From Lachnospiraceae bacterium (GTDB lineage Bacteria > Bacillota > Clostridia > Lachnospirales > Lachnospiraceae), in NCBI GenBank assembly GCA_902363675.1, contig CABJAV010000029.1, positions 27,191-32,740 of the forward strand: a stretch of 5,550 bases of DNA, read 5' to 3'. The translations under genes were made by a program, and so were the position numbers. Position 1 is the stretch's first letter; the number at the start of each line of letters is the position of its first letter. This document shows positions 1-5,390 of the stretch, in pieces. The notes beneath the pieces were generated by a model. That model searched no databases, had not been told where the DNA came from, and saw only the letters and a list, made by a program, of their open reading frames with translations.

Positions 1-1
1 A

Positions 2-379
2 ACGGAGTATCAGTTTAAAGTCCGTGCATATAAAAAGGCGGAGGATGGAAATGTATGGGGAAGTAGTTCGGTTGTCTATAAAGAGAGTACAAATCCGTCC
101 AAAACAAAGAATCTGAAACTGAGCACTAAGTCCTCTGCGGTGACTATAAGCTGGGGCAAGGTAGCCCGTTCCAGTGGATATGCAGTATATCGTTATGACA
201 GCAAAACAAAGAAATATGTAAGAATTGCTACCGTAAAAAGCGGAAAAACAGTTACTTACAAGGATGCGAAGCTGAAAAAAGGATCGACGAAGCATTATAA
301 GGTGCGTGCATACAAAACTTATAACGGAACGAAGTATTATGGAGCGTATTCCGACATTGTATCAATCAAAGTAAAATAG
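2..379 (+). CDS. Fibronectin type III repeat protein, C-terminal end (5' truncated)
   Basis: The reading frame is open from the first complete codon at base 2 to a TAG at 377-379, giving the last 125 residues of a longer protein whose start lies outside the window. Two beta-sandwich repeats are visible. Residues 1-30 are the tail of one domain, with TEYQFKVRAYK near the start and the SSVV strand after it. Residues ~36-125 are a complete domain with the strand pattern VTISW, GYAVYRYD, VTYKD, HYKVRAYK and SDIVSIKV. The KVRAYK strand occurs in both (bases 17-34 and 299-316), which marks them as tandem copies. This is the fibronectin III pattern common at the C-terminus of secreted or cell-wall proteins of clostridia, where such domains act as spacers or bind glycans. 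It is Lys-, Ser- and Tyr-rich and has no LPXTG sorting signal or membrane anchor at its end, so any anchoring or catalytic domain must be upstream. The specific function cannot be told. A GTG at 140 is internal, not the start. Confidence 0.85.
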   Translation, partial: TEYQFKVRAYKKAEDGNVWGSSSVVYKESTNPSKTKNLKLSTKSSAVTISWGKVARSSGYAVYRYDSKTKKYVRIATVKSGKTVTYKDAKLKKGSTKHYKVRAYKTYNGTKYYGAYSDIVSIKVK

Positions 380-395
380 TGATAAAATATTATGT

Positions 396-442
396 AGCAA
401 CATAAATTTATTGAAATACGATAAATTTATGTTGCTTTTTAT
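396..442 (+). terminator. Rho-independent terminator of the fibronectin III gene
   Basis: A perfect 16-bp inverted repeat, AGCAACATAAATTTAT (396-411) and its exact reverse complement (421-436), is separated by a 9-nt loop and followed at once by TTTTATT. It lies 17 nt after the stop at 379. The stem is AT-rich but long and unmismatched. There is no comparable A-run just before the left arm, so it probably works only in the + direction. Confidence 0.93.
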
Positions 443-460
443 TGTCATATGGGATATACT
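432..460 (+). promoter_or_regulatory. Candidate sigma-A promoter for the DUF2975/XRE cluster
   Basis: TTGCTT (432-437) is a partial -35 match (TTG conserved). It is followed by a 17-nt spacer and TATACT (455-460), which matches the -10 consensus at 5 of 6 bases. Transcription would begin near 467, about 30 nt before the ATG at 499. The -35 lies inside the descending arm and T-run of the preceding terminator. The -10 is the stronger half of the call; the -35 is inferred from spacing. Confidence 0.5.
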
Positions 461-486
461 ACAGAAAACGTAAATAATAATTTTAT

Positions 487-492
487 GAGGTG
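487..492 (+). promoter_or_regulatory. Ribosome binding site that fixes the DUF2975 start at 499
   Basis: GAGGTG (continuing as GAGGTGAT) lies 6 nt before the ATG at 499. The in-frame GTG at 490 falls inside this site and the ATG at 493 abuts it, so neither could be served by it. Confidence 0.8.
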
Positions 493-498
493 ATGATT

Positions 499-963
499 AT
501 GAAACAGACAAAAATATCATACTGGTTAAAGGGAATGACGATTTTGCTTGCTGTGATGGGCATTTTCTTTTTTGGTGCGCTGACCGCGTATGCATTTCAG
601 TTGAAAGCACAGGGAAATGTACTGTGGGGCTGGGTCGGATTCAGCTGGTATATCGCAGTACTGTGCTATCTCATTTTGTTTGAATTCTGGCGTGTCTGTA
701 CACAGATTGGAAAAGATAATTCCTTTTCCCTGGAAAATGCGAAGTATTTTCATCATATGGGACTTTATGGAATTGGTGGTATTCTTGGATTTGCAGCCCG
801 AATGATCTGGGTGGCAGCAGTTGGAAAAGCGGATATATATAAGATTGTATTTGTGATCGGAGAGATTCTTATCGCTACAATTTTTACAATATTGTGTGAA
901 TGTCTTTCCCGTCTGGTGCAGTATGCATATGATGTGAAACGTGAAAACGAATTGACAATTTAG
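499..963 (+). CDS. DUF2975 family four-helix membrane protein
   Basis: A 154-residue integral membrane protein. Four hydrophobic segments are seen at about residues 11-34, 44-66, 84-106 and 113-137. They are separated by short loops and end in a charged cytoplasmic-type tail (DVKRENELT). The linker between the second and third helices carries FSLENAKYFHHMG, which fits the conserved polar loop of DUF2975. Size, helix number and the immediately following small XRE gene all match the YoaS/YozG-type pairs of Firmicutes. The biochemical role of this family is not established; a part in membrane sensing or in controlling its partner regulator is inference from gene pairing only. The ATG at 499 is chosen because GAGGTG stands at the right distance; the frame also contains GTG at 490 and ATG at 493. 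The stop at 961-963 is 10 nt from the next start, so the two genes are almost certainly co-transcribed from the promoter near 432-460. Confidence 0.85.
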   Translation: MKQTKISYWLKGMTILLAVMGIFFFGALTAYAFQLKAQGNVLWGWVGFSWYIAVLCYLILFEFWRVCTQIGKDNSFSLENAKYFHHMGLYGIGGILGFAARMIWVAAVGKADIYKIVFVIGEILIATIFTILCECLSRLVQYAYDVKRENELTI

Positions 964-973
964 AGGTGGAAGT

Positions 974-1192
974 ATGGCAATTATCGTAAATATTGATGTC
1001 ATGCTCGCCAAGCGGAAAATGAGTGTGACAGAACTTTCGGAAAAGCTTGGAATCACAATGGCAAATGTCTCTATTCTAAAGAATGGAAAGGCAAAAGCGG
1101 TGAAAGTTGAAACATTGAATAAATTATGTGCGGCGCTGGACTGCCAGCCGGGAGATTTATTTGAATATGTTCCGGATGAGACGGAATCGTAG
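974..1192 (+). CDS. Small XRE/Cro-type helix-turn-helix regulator (YozG-like)
   Basis: A 72-residue DNA-binding protein that is little more than one HTH_3/XRE domain. Helix 2 (VTELSEKLG, residues 18-26) and the recognition helix (MANVSILKNGKAKAV, about 29-43) form the helix-turn-helix. ETLNKLCAALDCQPGDLFEY (46-65) is the usual scaffold helix and closing motif of this subfamily. It has no sensor or oligomerisation domain. The ribosome binding site GAGGTGG (963-969) overlaps the stop of the upstream DUF2975 gene, which suggests coupled translation. Pairing of a DUF2975 membrane protein with this kind of regulator is a recurrent arrangement. By analogy with other compact XRE proteins it probably represses its own promoter in the 430-490 region, but no clear operator palindrome could be identified there, so autoregulation is an inference. 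Confidence 0.92.
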   Translation: MAIIVNIDVMLAKRKMSVTELSEKLGITMANVSILKNGKAKAVKVETLNKLCAALDCQPGDLFEYVPDETES

Positions 1193-1218
1193 AGGTTCAG
1201 AAAGGAGCGGGAAATATT

Positions 1219-2799
1219 ATGGAACAGCAAAACAGTATGCAGCCACAAATGAATATGCAGGGACAGGAAAACGGACAGTATGTACCCGGATATGATACAC
1301 AATCAAATATGTCACCATATAATGTACAGCAGATGCAGTTTGGAGAAACACAGCAACAGAAGGAGCGTCGTGCGGAAATATTCTCCATTATGGCAATTCC
1401 AACATGCATCTATGCGGCACTTTATACGGTTCTTTTGTACAACAATTATCAAAGTATTGCGTTGTCGCTTTTTGTTGTGATTACAATTGGTTACTGTATG
1501 TATCTGAAAACTCATTTGTACAAAATGAATCAGAAAGAATTTCATGTCAAACCAATGAGCCTGTTCTGTATGATTGGGATGCTTGGTCTGGCCATTTGTA
1601 CGGCAAGTACCGGAAACGAATGGATCTGGATGTTAAATGAGGCAGGAATTGTATGTCTGCTGATCTGTATGCTTCTTTTTGAATTTTGCAATACGAAAAA
1701 ATGGACACTTGCAAAAGGTGTAGGTTCGATTTTCGTTGCAATCGGAGGTGCAATCAGTTATATTGGGGAACCATTCAGTGACCTGAGTTGTTTCCGCAAA
1801 TTTAAAAAGAAAAAGGAAACAGGAAAAGCAGGGTATATTGTGATCGGCGTATTGATTTCTATTCCGGTTCTTGCAATTGTAGTTGCTCTGTTGTATCAGG
1901 CGGATGCGGTGTTTGCCAATTTATTTGGCAGCTTGTTCTCCATAGATTTTCATTTCGGTACATGGGTAGGAATGGTATTTATGTTTGGCTATGCTTTGCT
2001 GGCAGCTTACTGTGGCATTCGCTTTCTGGCATCGGAAAAGATTTCAGCGGAAAGCAAAGACATGCGGCATTTTGAGCCGATGATCGCAAATACAATTCTG
2101 GTACTGATATCTATCGTGTATGCGGCATTTTCGTTTATCCAGATTTTTTCGCTCTTTCTTGGAAAGATGCGACTGCCGGATGGATATACGTACGCAAGAT
2201 ATGCCAGAGAGGGCTTTTTCCAGCTTTTGTTTGTATGTATGATCAATGTCGGACTGGTGCTGTTGTTCATGGGGTTATTCCGGGAAAATCATTTCAAAAA
2301 GATCCTGCTCACTGTAATCTGTGGATGCACGTATATTATGATTGCATCATCCGCATTCCGGATGTGTTTGTACATTCGGCATTACAATCTTACTTTTTTA
2401 CGGCTTTTTGTGCTGTGGATGCTTGCCGTGATCGGTATTCTTCTGACCGGTATTCTGGTACAGATTTATGTGAATAAATTTCCAATGTTCCGTTATACGA
2501 TTGTGGTTGTGACGGTCTGTGTATTTGCACTTGGTGTTGCGCACCCGGATTACTGGATTGCAAAATATGACGTTGCACATATGAATCATATGAGAGAAGA
2601 AAATGCAATTGATTACAATTATTTGCAGACATTGTCCACCGATGCAGCACCTGTAATTGCCACACAAAATGGCGAATGGGCTGAGAAATATGGAAAATAT
2701 GTTGTGCAAACTCTGGAGGAAGAAAAAGAAGGATTGCGCGAATACAATTTCTCACATGCAAAGGCGAAAGCTTTGTTTACAGAACAGAAAACGAGGTGA
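1219..2799 (+). CDS. DUF4153/DUF4173-type polytopic membrane protein
   Basis: A 526-residue protein with three parts. Residues 1-50 are a soluble, low-complexity tail with 14 Gln and 6 Met, ending in the basic patch KERR. Residues ~53-441 hold about twelve hydrophobic segments (roughly 55-75, 79-96, 112-128, 138-157, 165-183, 205-226, 247-270, 286-312, 333-354, 361-381, 392-416, 424-441), with a basic loop FRKFKKKKETGK at 192-203. Residues 442-526 are a charged soluble tail. Marks of the DUF4153/DUF4173 group are YARYAREGFFQLLFV (325-339), SAFRMCLYIRHYNLTFLRL (378-396), HPDYWIAKYDVAH (442-454) and the LSTDAAPVI segment (472-480). Those two families are related and I cannot decide between them by eye. 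Function is unknown; location is the cytoplasmic membrane. An even helix count and the positive-inside rule would put both tails in the cytoplasm. AAAGGAG (1201-1207) precedes the ATG by 11 nt, and the gene follows the XRE gene by 26 nt, so it is probably under the same control. Confidence 0.8.
   Translation: MEQQNSMQPQMNMQGQENGQYVPGYDTQSNMSPYNVQQMQFGETQQQKERRAEIFSIMAIPTCIYAALYTVLLYNNYQSIALSLFVVITIGYCMYLKTHLYKMNQKEFHVKPMSLFCMIGMLGLAICTASTGNEWIWMLNEAGIVCLLICMLLFEFCNTKKWTLAKGVGSIFVAIGGAISYIGEPFSDLSCFRKFKKKKETGKAGYIVIGVLISIPVLAIVVALLYQADAVFANLFGSLFSIDFHFGTWVGMVFMFGYALLAAYCGIRFLASEKISAESKDMRHFEPMIANTILVLISIVYAAFSFIQIFSLFLGKMRLPDGYTYARYAREGFFQLLFVCMINVGLVLLFMGLFRENHFKKILLTVICGCTYIMIASSAFRMCLYIRHYNLTFLRLFVLWMLAVIGILLTGILVQIYVNKFPMFRYTIVVVTVCVFALGVAHPDYWIAKYDVAHMNHMREENAIDYNYLQTLSTDAAPVIATQNGEWAEKYGKYVVQTLEEEKEGLREYNFSHAKAKALFTEQKTR
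2793..2799 (+). promoter_or_regulatory. Ribosome binding site overlapping a stop codon; decides the DUF3783 start
   Basis: GAGGTGA shares its last three bases with the TGA of the DUF4153-type gene (2797-2799). Two adjacent ATG codons follow at 2801 and 2804. Measured from GAGG the spacing is 4 nt to the first and 7 nt to the second, which favours 2804. Confidence 0.65.
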
Positions 2800-2803
2800 A
2801 ATG

Positions 2804-3169
2804 ATGGCAGTTATATTATTGTTTGGATTAAAAAAAGAAAAGGAAAAAGCCGTACGTGCAGTGGCACAGAAACAGGGAGCGAACGTGACAGAAGTTGCCC
2901 GCAAAGATTACGGACAGAAACTCGGTGCATTAGCCGGAATCAAAGGATTTCCGAAAGAAAAGAAGCAGTATGAAGGACCGGACTTCGCAACGGAAATGAT
3001 GGTGTTTTCCGGTATGAATCCTCAGCAGGTGGATGCGTTTCTGGCAGACTATAAAGCGACGGGCGAGCAGCCGGTTGCACTGAAAGCGATTGTTACACCT
3101 CACAATGTATTCTGGACAGCAGATGCACTGTTTCGTGAGTTAATGAAAGAACATTTTCGGCTTGTATAG
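2804..3169 (+). CDS. DUF3783 domain protein
   Basis: A 121-residue soluble protein with no signal peptide or membrane segment. The N-terminal part (MAVILLFGLKKEKEKAVR) looks like a beta strand followed by a basic helix. The conserved DUF3783 core is at about residues 62-118, with MMVFSGM (65-71), the helix QQVDAFLADYK, then KAIVTPHNVFWT (94-105) and LMKEH (113-117). Length is normal for the family. No catalytic residues or known activity are established for DUF3783, and I do not assign one. The start at 2804 is preferred over ATG 2801 on ribosome binding site spacing. Its translation signal overlaps the stop of the preceding membrane-protein gene, so it is the last member of the 499-3169 cluster. 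DUF3783 genes also occur in other settings, so co-transcription here need not mean a shared pathway. No terminator is visible after it. Confidence 0.85.
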   Translation: MAVILLFGLKKEKEKAVRAVAQKQGANVTEVARKDYGQKLGALAGIKGFPKEKKQYEGPDFATEMMVFSGMNPQQVDAFLADYKATGEQPVALKAIVTPHNVFWTADALFRELMKEHFRLV

Positions 3170-3174
3170 ATAAA

Positions 3175-3228
3175 ATGAATGGAATGAATGAGAAAAACAA
3201 CAGGAATGAAACAGGAAATGAAACAGAC
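3175..3228 (+). repeat. Degenerate GAATGAA/CAGGAATGAAA short tandem repeats in the spacer
   Basis: The 220-nt gap between the DUF3783 gene and recQ begins with purine-rich quasi-repeats. AATGAATGG is followed by AATGAATGAG, then CAGGAATGAAA (3201-3211) and CAGGAAATGAAA (3212-3223). Copies differ by single-base indels. A 44-codon open frame (3175-3309) runs through this but lacks a ribosome binding site. The rest of the gap (3229-3389) shows no gene, strong hairpin or terminator. Confidence 0.4.
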
Positions 3229-3344
3229 AAAAGTCTATCACAGATGATGCAGCAGTCAGCAGGTAATAAAACAGTTGCGCCAGCAGATGGAAAAAAAGTA
3301 TTTGTATGATATGTTTTTTGTCTACTTAGCACCTGAACAAGAAA

Positions 3345-3350
3345 TAATAT
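3345..3350 (+). promoter_or_regulatory. Possible -10 element upstream of recQ
   Basis: TAATAT in an AT-rich stretch would place a transcription start near 3357, upstream of the recQ ribosome binding site. The nearest -35-like TTGTCT (3318-3323) is 21 nt away, too far for a normal promoter, so this is only a weak candidate. If used, it would leave the TTG at 3351 and the ATG at 3357 at or before the message 5' end. Confidence 0.2.
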
Positions 3351-3377
3351 TTGGACATGGTACAAGAAAACACTACT

Positions 3378-3383
3378 AAGGAG
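3378..3383 (+). promoter_or_regulatory. Ribosome binding site supporting a TTG start for recQ
   Basis: AAGGAG lies 6 nt before TTG 3390-3392. The alternative in-frame starts, TTG 3351 and ATG 3357, have only AT-rich sequence with no Shine-Dalgarno match in front of them. Confidence 0.75.
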
Positions 3384-3389
3384 AATCAA

Positions 3390-5390
3390 TTGAACTTACT
3401 CGAGACTTTAAAACATTATTTTGGATACGATAGCCTGCGGCCCGGCCAGCAGGAACTGATGGACGGAATCCTACAGGGAAAGGATGTCCTTGGCATCATG
3501 CCGACAGGTGCGGGAAAATCTCTGTGTTATCAGGTTCCAGCGCTGATGCTCGAGGGAATTACGCTTGTGATTTCCCCGCTGATTTCGCTCATGTCGGATC
3601 AGGTCAAGGCACTGAATCAGGCAGGCGTACACGCAGCTTACATTAACAGTTCCCTGACAGAAAACCAGATACGCGCAGCACTTGCCTATGCAGCGCAGGG
3701 AAAATACAAAATTATCTATGTGGCACCAGAGCGGCTCAACACCGCGCGTTTTCTGGACTTTGCATATTATGCTGATATTTCCATGGTTACGGTGGATGAG
3801 GCACACTGTATTTCCCAGTGGGGACAGGATTTTCGACCGAGTTATCTTGAAATTGCGGATTTTTTAGCAAAACTGCCAGACCGTCCGGTAGTCAGTGCAT
3901 TTACCGCGACCGCCACAGAGCGTGTTAAGCAGGATATTACCGCAAGTTTGCATTTGCAGAATCCGGTGACAGTCGTGACAGGATTTGACCGTCCGAATCT
4001 GTTCTTTCGTGTGGTCAACCGCAAGGGTGGGAAAGAGACGGATAATAGTATAATAAATTATGTGAAAAGGCATGAGGATGATAGTGGAATTATCTATTGT
4101 GCCACCAAAAAGAACGTGGACAGTGTGTATGCTCTTTTGCTGCAATATGGTATTGCGGCGGGACGTTATCATGCGGGGCTGTCTTTAGAGGAACGAAAAA
4201 AGAATCAGGATGATTTTACTTATGACAGAATCCGTGTGATGGTTGCAACCAATGCATTCGGCATGGGAATCGACAAATCCAATGTGCGCTATGTGCTTCA
4301 TTACAATATGCCACAGAGTCTGGAATATTATTATCAGGAAGCTGGCCGTGCCGGGCGTGACGGAGAAGAATCGGAGTGCGTGCTATTTTTCTCGAAACAG
4401 GATATCATGATCAACAAACGCCTGTTACAGTATAAAGTGACATCCGGACAGGCATCCGATGATCCTGTGGTGCGTGCAAATGAGCACCGGAAACTTAATG
4501 AGATGATCCGTTACTGCGAGACCGATGAGTGTCTGCGCCAGTTTATCCTGTCCTATTTTGGGGACAACAGTCCGTGCACCTGTGAAAAATGCAGCAACTG
4601 CGTGGTTGTGGAAGATGAGGCGGAGGAAACTTATATCCGGAGCGGAAGAGAGAAGAAAAAGGCACTGCAGTTTGCTGATCTGACACCAGAAGGGCAGCAA
4701 CTGTTTGAACAGCTTCGCAAATGCCGGGCAGATCTTGCCGTGGAAAAAGGTGTGCCGCCATATATCATCTGTTCCGATAAGACGTTAAAAGATATGTGCG
4801 CCAAATGTCCGGTGGATTCTGGGGCAATGGAGACCGTGTACGGAATGGGGGCAAAAAAAATCGAAAGTTACGGTGCACGTTTTACACAGGTTATCACAGC
4901 ATTTCTGAACGAGCATGGGGGAGAAACCGCAATAACGGAGGCATTGTCTGGCATGACAGTAGACACTACGACAGCAGTCCCTGCAAGAAAAAAGAAGCTG
5001 CCGTTTTATATCGTTCCGGAAAAACTCGATGAGGTGGAACTGACTGACACCTGTATGCTTTCAGAACTGACAAACCGGATTAATGCGCTCTGCGAGGAGC
5101 CAGACCGAAAGAAACTGACAGCCGCTTTTGTCAATGAGCTGTTGGTTGAAAAGGGATATCTTGAAGAGGTTCTACAGGGTGAGGAAAAAGTAAAACGTGT
5201 TACAGAGAAAGGAAAAGCTGCCGGAATTCTGGAGGAAGAGCGACGGGCAAAGTACGGGAAAAACTACTATGCAATGATCCATACAAGGGAAAGCCAGCGG
5301 ATGATACTCAAAAAACTTCAGGATTATTGTTCGAAGGGAATTCAAAGTGATGAAAGAACCATGATTGCAGAAAGATTGCAGGATCAATAG
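3390..5390 (+). CDS. recQ: RecQ-family ATP-dependent DNA helicase, atypical C-terminus
   Basis: A 666-residue superfamily 2 helicase that unwinds DNA 3' to 5' using ATP, in recombination and stalled-fork repair in the cytoplasm. Motifs in order: motif 0 FGYDSLRPGQQ (11-21), Walker A GIMPTGAGKS (35-44, K43), Ia VISPLISLMSDQV (60-72), DEAH box (136-139) with the RecQ aromatic loop ISQWGQDFRP (141-150), III SAFTATAT (169-176), IV IIYCATKK (234-241), V VATNAFGMGIDKSN (285-298) and VI QEAGRAGRDG (316-325). The zinc module follows, with C381, C398, C401 and C404 as likely ligands and C376 and C396 as extra cysteines. An HRDC domain sits at about 434-506, only ~30 residues after the last zinc cysteine, so the usual RQC winged helix of ~100 residues is absent there. 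Residues ~548-646 form a separate winged-helix-like module. Start: TTG 3390 is chosen for its AAGGAG at 6 nt; MNLLETLKHYFGY is also a natural RecQ N-terminus. ATG 3357 would add 11 residues. No terminator is seen after the stop. Confidence 0.95.
   Translation: MNLLETLKHYFGYDSLRPGQQELMDGILQGKDVLGIMPTGAGKSLCYQVPALMLEGITLVISPLISLMSDQVKALNQAGVHAAYINSSLTENQIRAALAYAAQGKYKIIYVAPERLNTARFLDFAYYADISMVTVDEAHCISQWGQDFRPSYLEIADFLAKLPDRPVVSAFTATATERVKQDITASLHLQNPVTVVTGFDRPNLFFRVVNRKGGKETDNSIINYVKRHEDDSGIIYCATKKNVDSVYALLLQYGIAAGRYHAGLSLEERKKNQDDFTYDRIRVMVATNAFGMGIDKSNVRYVLHYNMPQSLEYYYQEAGRAGRDGEESECVLFFSKQDIMINKRLLQYKVTSGQASDDPVVRANEHRKLNEMIRYCETDECLRQFILSYFGDNSPCTCEKCSNCVVVEDEAEETYIRSGREKKKALQFADLTPEGQQLFEQLRKCRADLAVEKGVPPYIICSDKTLKDMCAKCPVDSGAMETVYGMGAKKIESYGARFTQVITAFLNEHGGETAITEALSGMTVDTTTAVPARKKKLPFYIVPEKLDEVELTDTCMLSELTNRINALCEEPDRKKLTAAFVNELLVEKGYLEEVLQGEEKVKRVTEKGKAAGILEEERRAKYGKNYYAMIHTRESQRMILKKLQDYCSKGIQSDERTMIAERLQDQ

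Noticed and set aside
447..457. ATAT-GGG-ATAT inverted repeat over the -10 region as an XRE operator
   Set aside because: The half-sites are only 4 bp, made of A and T in an AT-rich region, and are not repeated nearby; not enough to call an operator.
526..1302. 258-codon open frame on the - strand across the DUF2975 and XRE genes
   Set aside because: It lies antisense to two well-supported genes with their own ribosome binding sites, its product is Ser/His/Cys/Phe-rich with no family resemblance, and it fits a shadow of + strand codon use.
2390..2761. Overlapping - strand frames of 103 and 123 codons inside the DUF4153-type gene
   Set aside because: Both are antisense to a continuous, family-matching coding sequence and their products (rich in His, Cys, Gln) show no domain.
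3225..3236. AGAC-AAAA-GTCT hairpin after the DUF3783 gene
   Set aside because: A 4-bp stem with no T-run after it; expected by chance in this composition.
3175..3309. 44-aa + strand open frame in the spacer before recQ
   Set aside because: No Shine-Dalgarno sequence before ATG 3175 or ATG 3184, low-complexity repeat content and no recognisable motif; kept only as a possible gene remnant.
3292..3319. A-run and T-run (AAAAAAA ... TTTTTT) as a terminator before recQ
   Set aside because: The possible stem is almost only A-T pairs around a mismatched AT-rich loop, with no GC-containing stem ahead of the T-run.
4796..5032. 78-codon + strand frame inside recQ
   Set aside because: Out of frame within the HRDC and linker part of recQ, with no ribosome binding site and no domain; a shadow frame.
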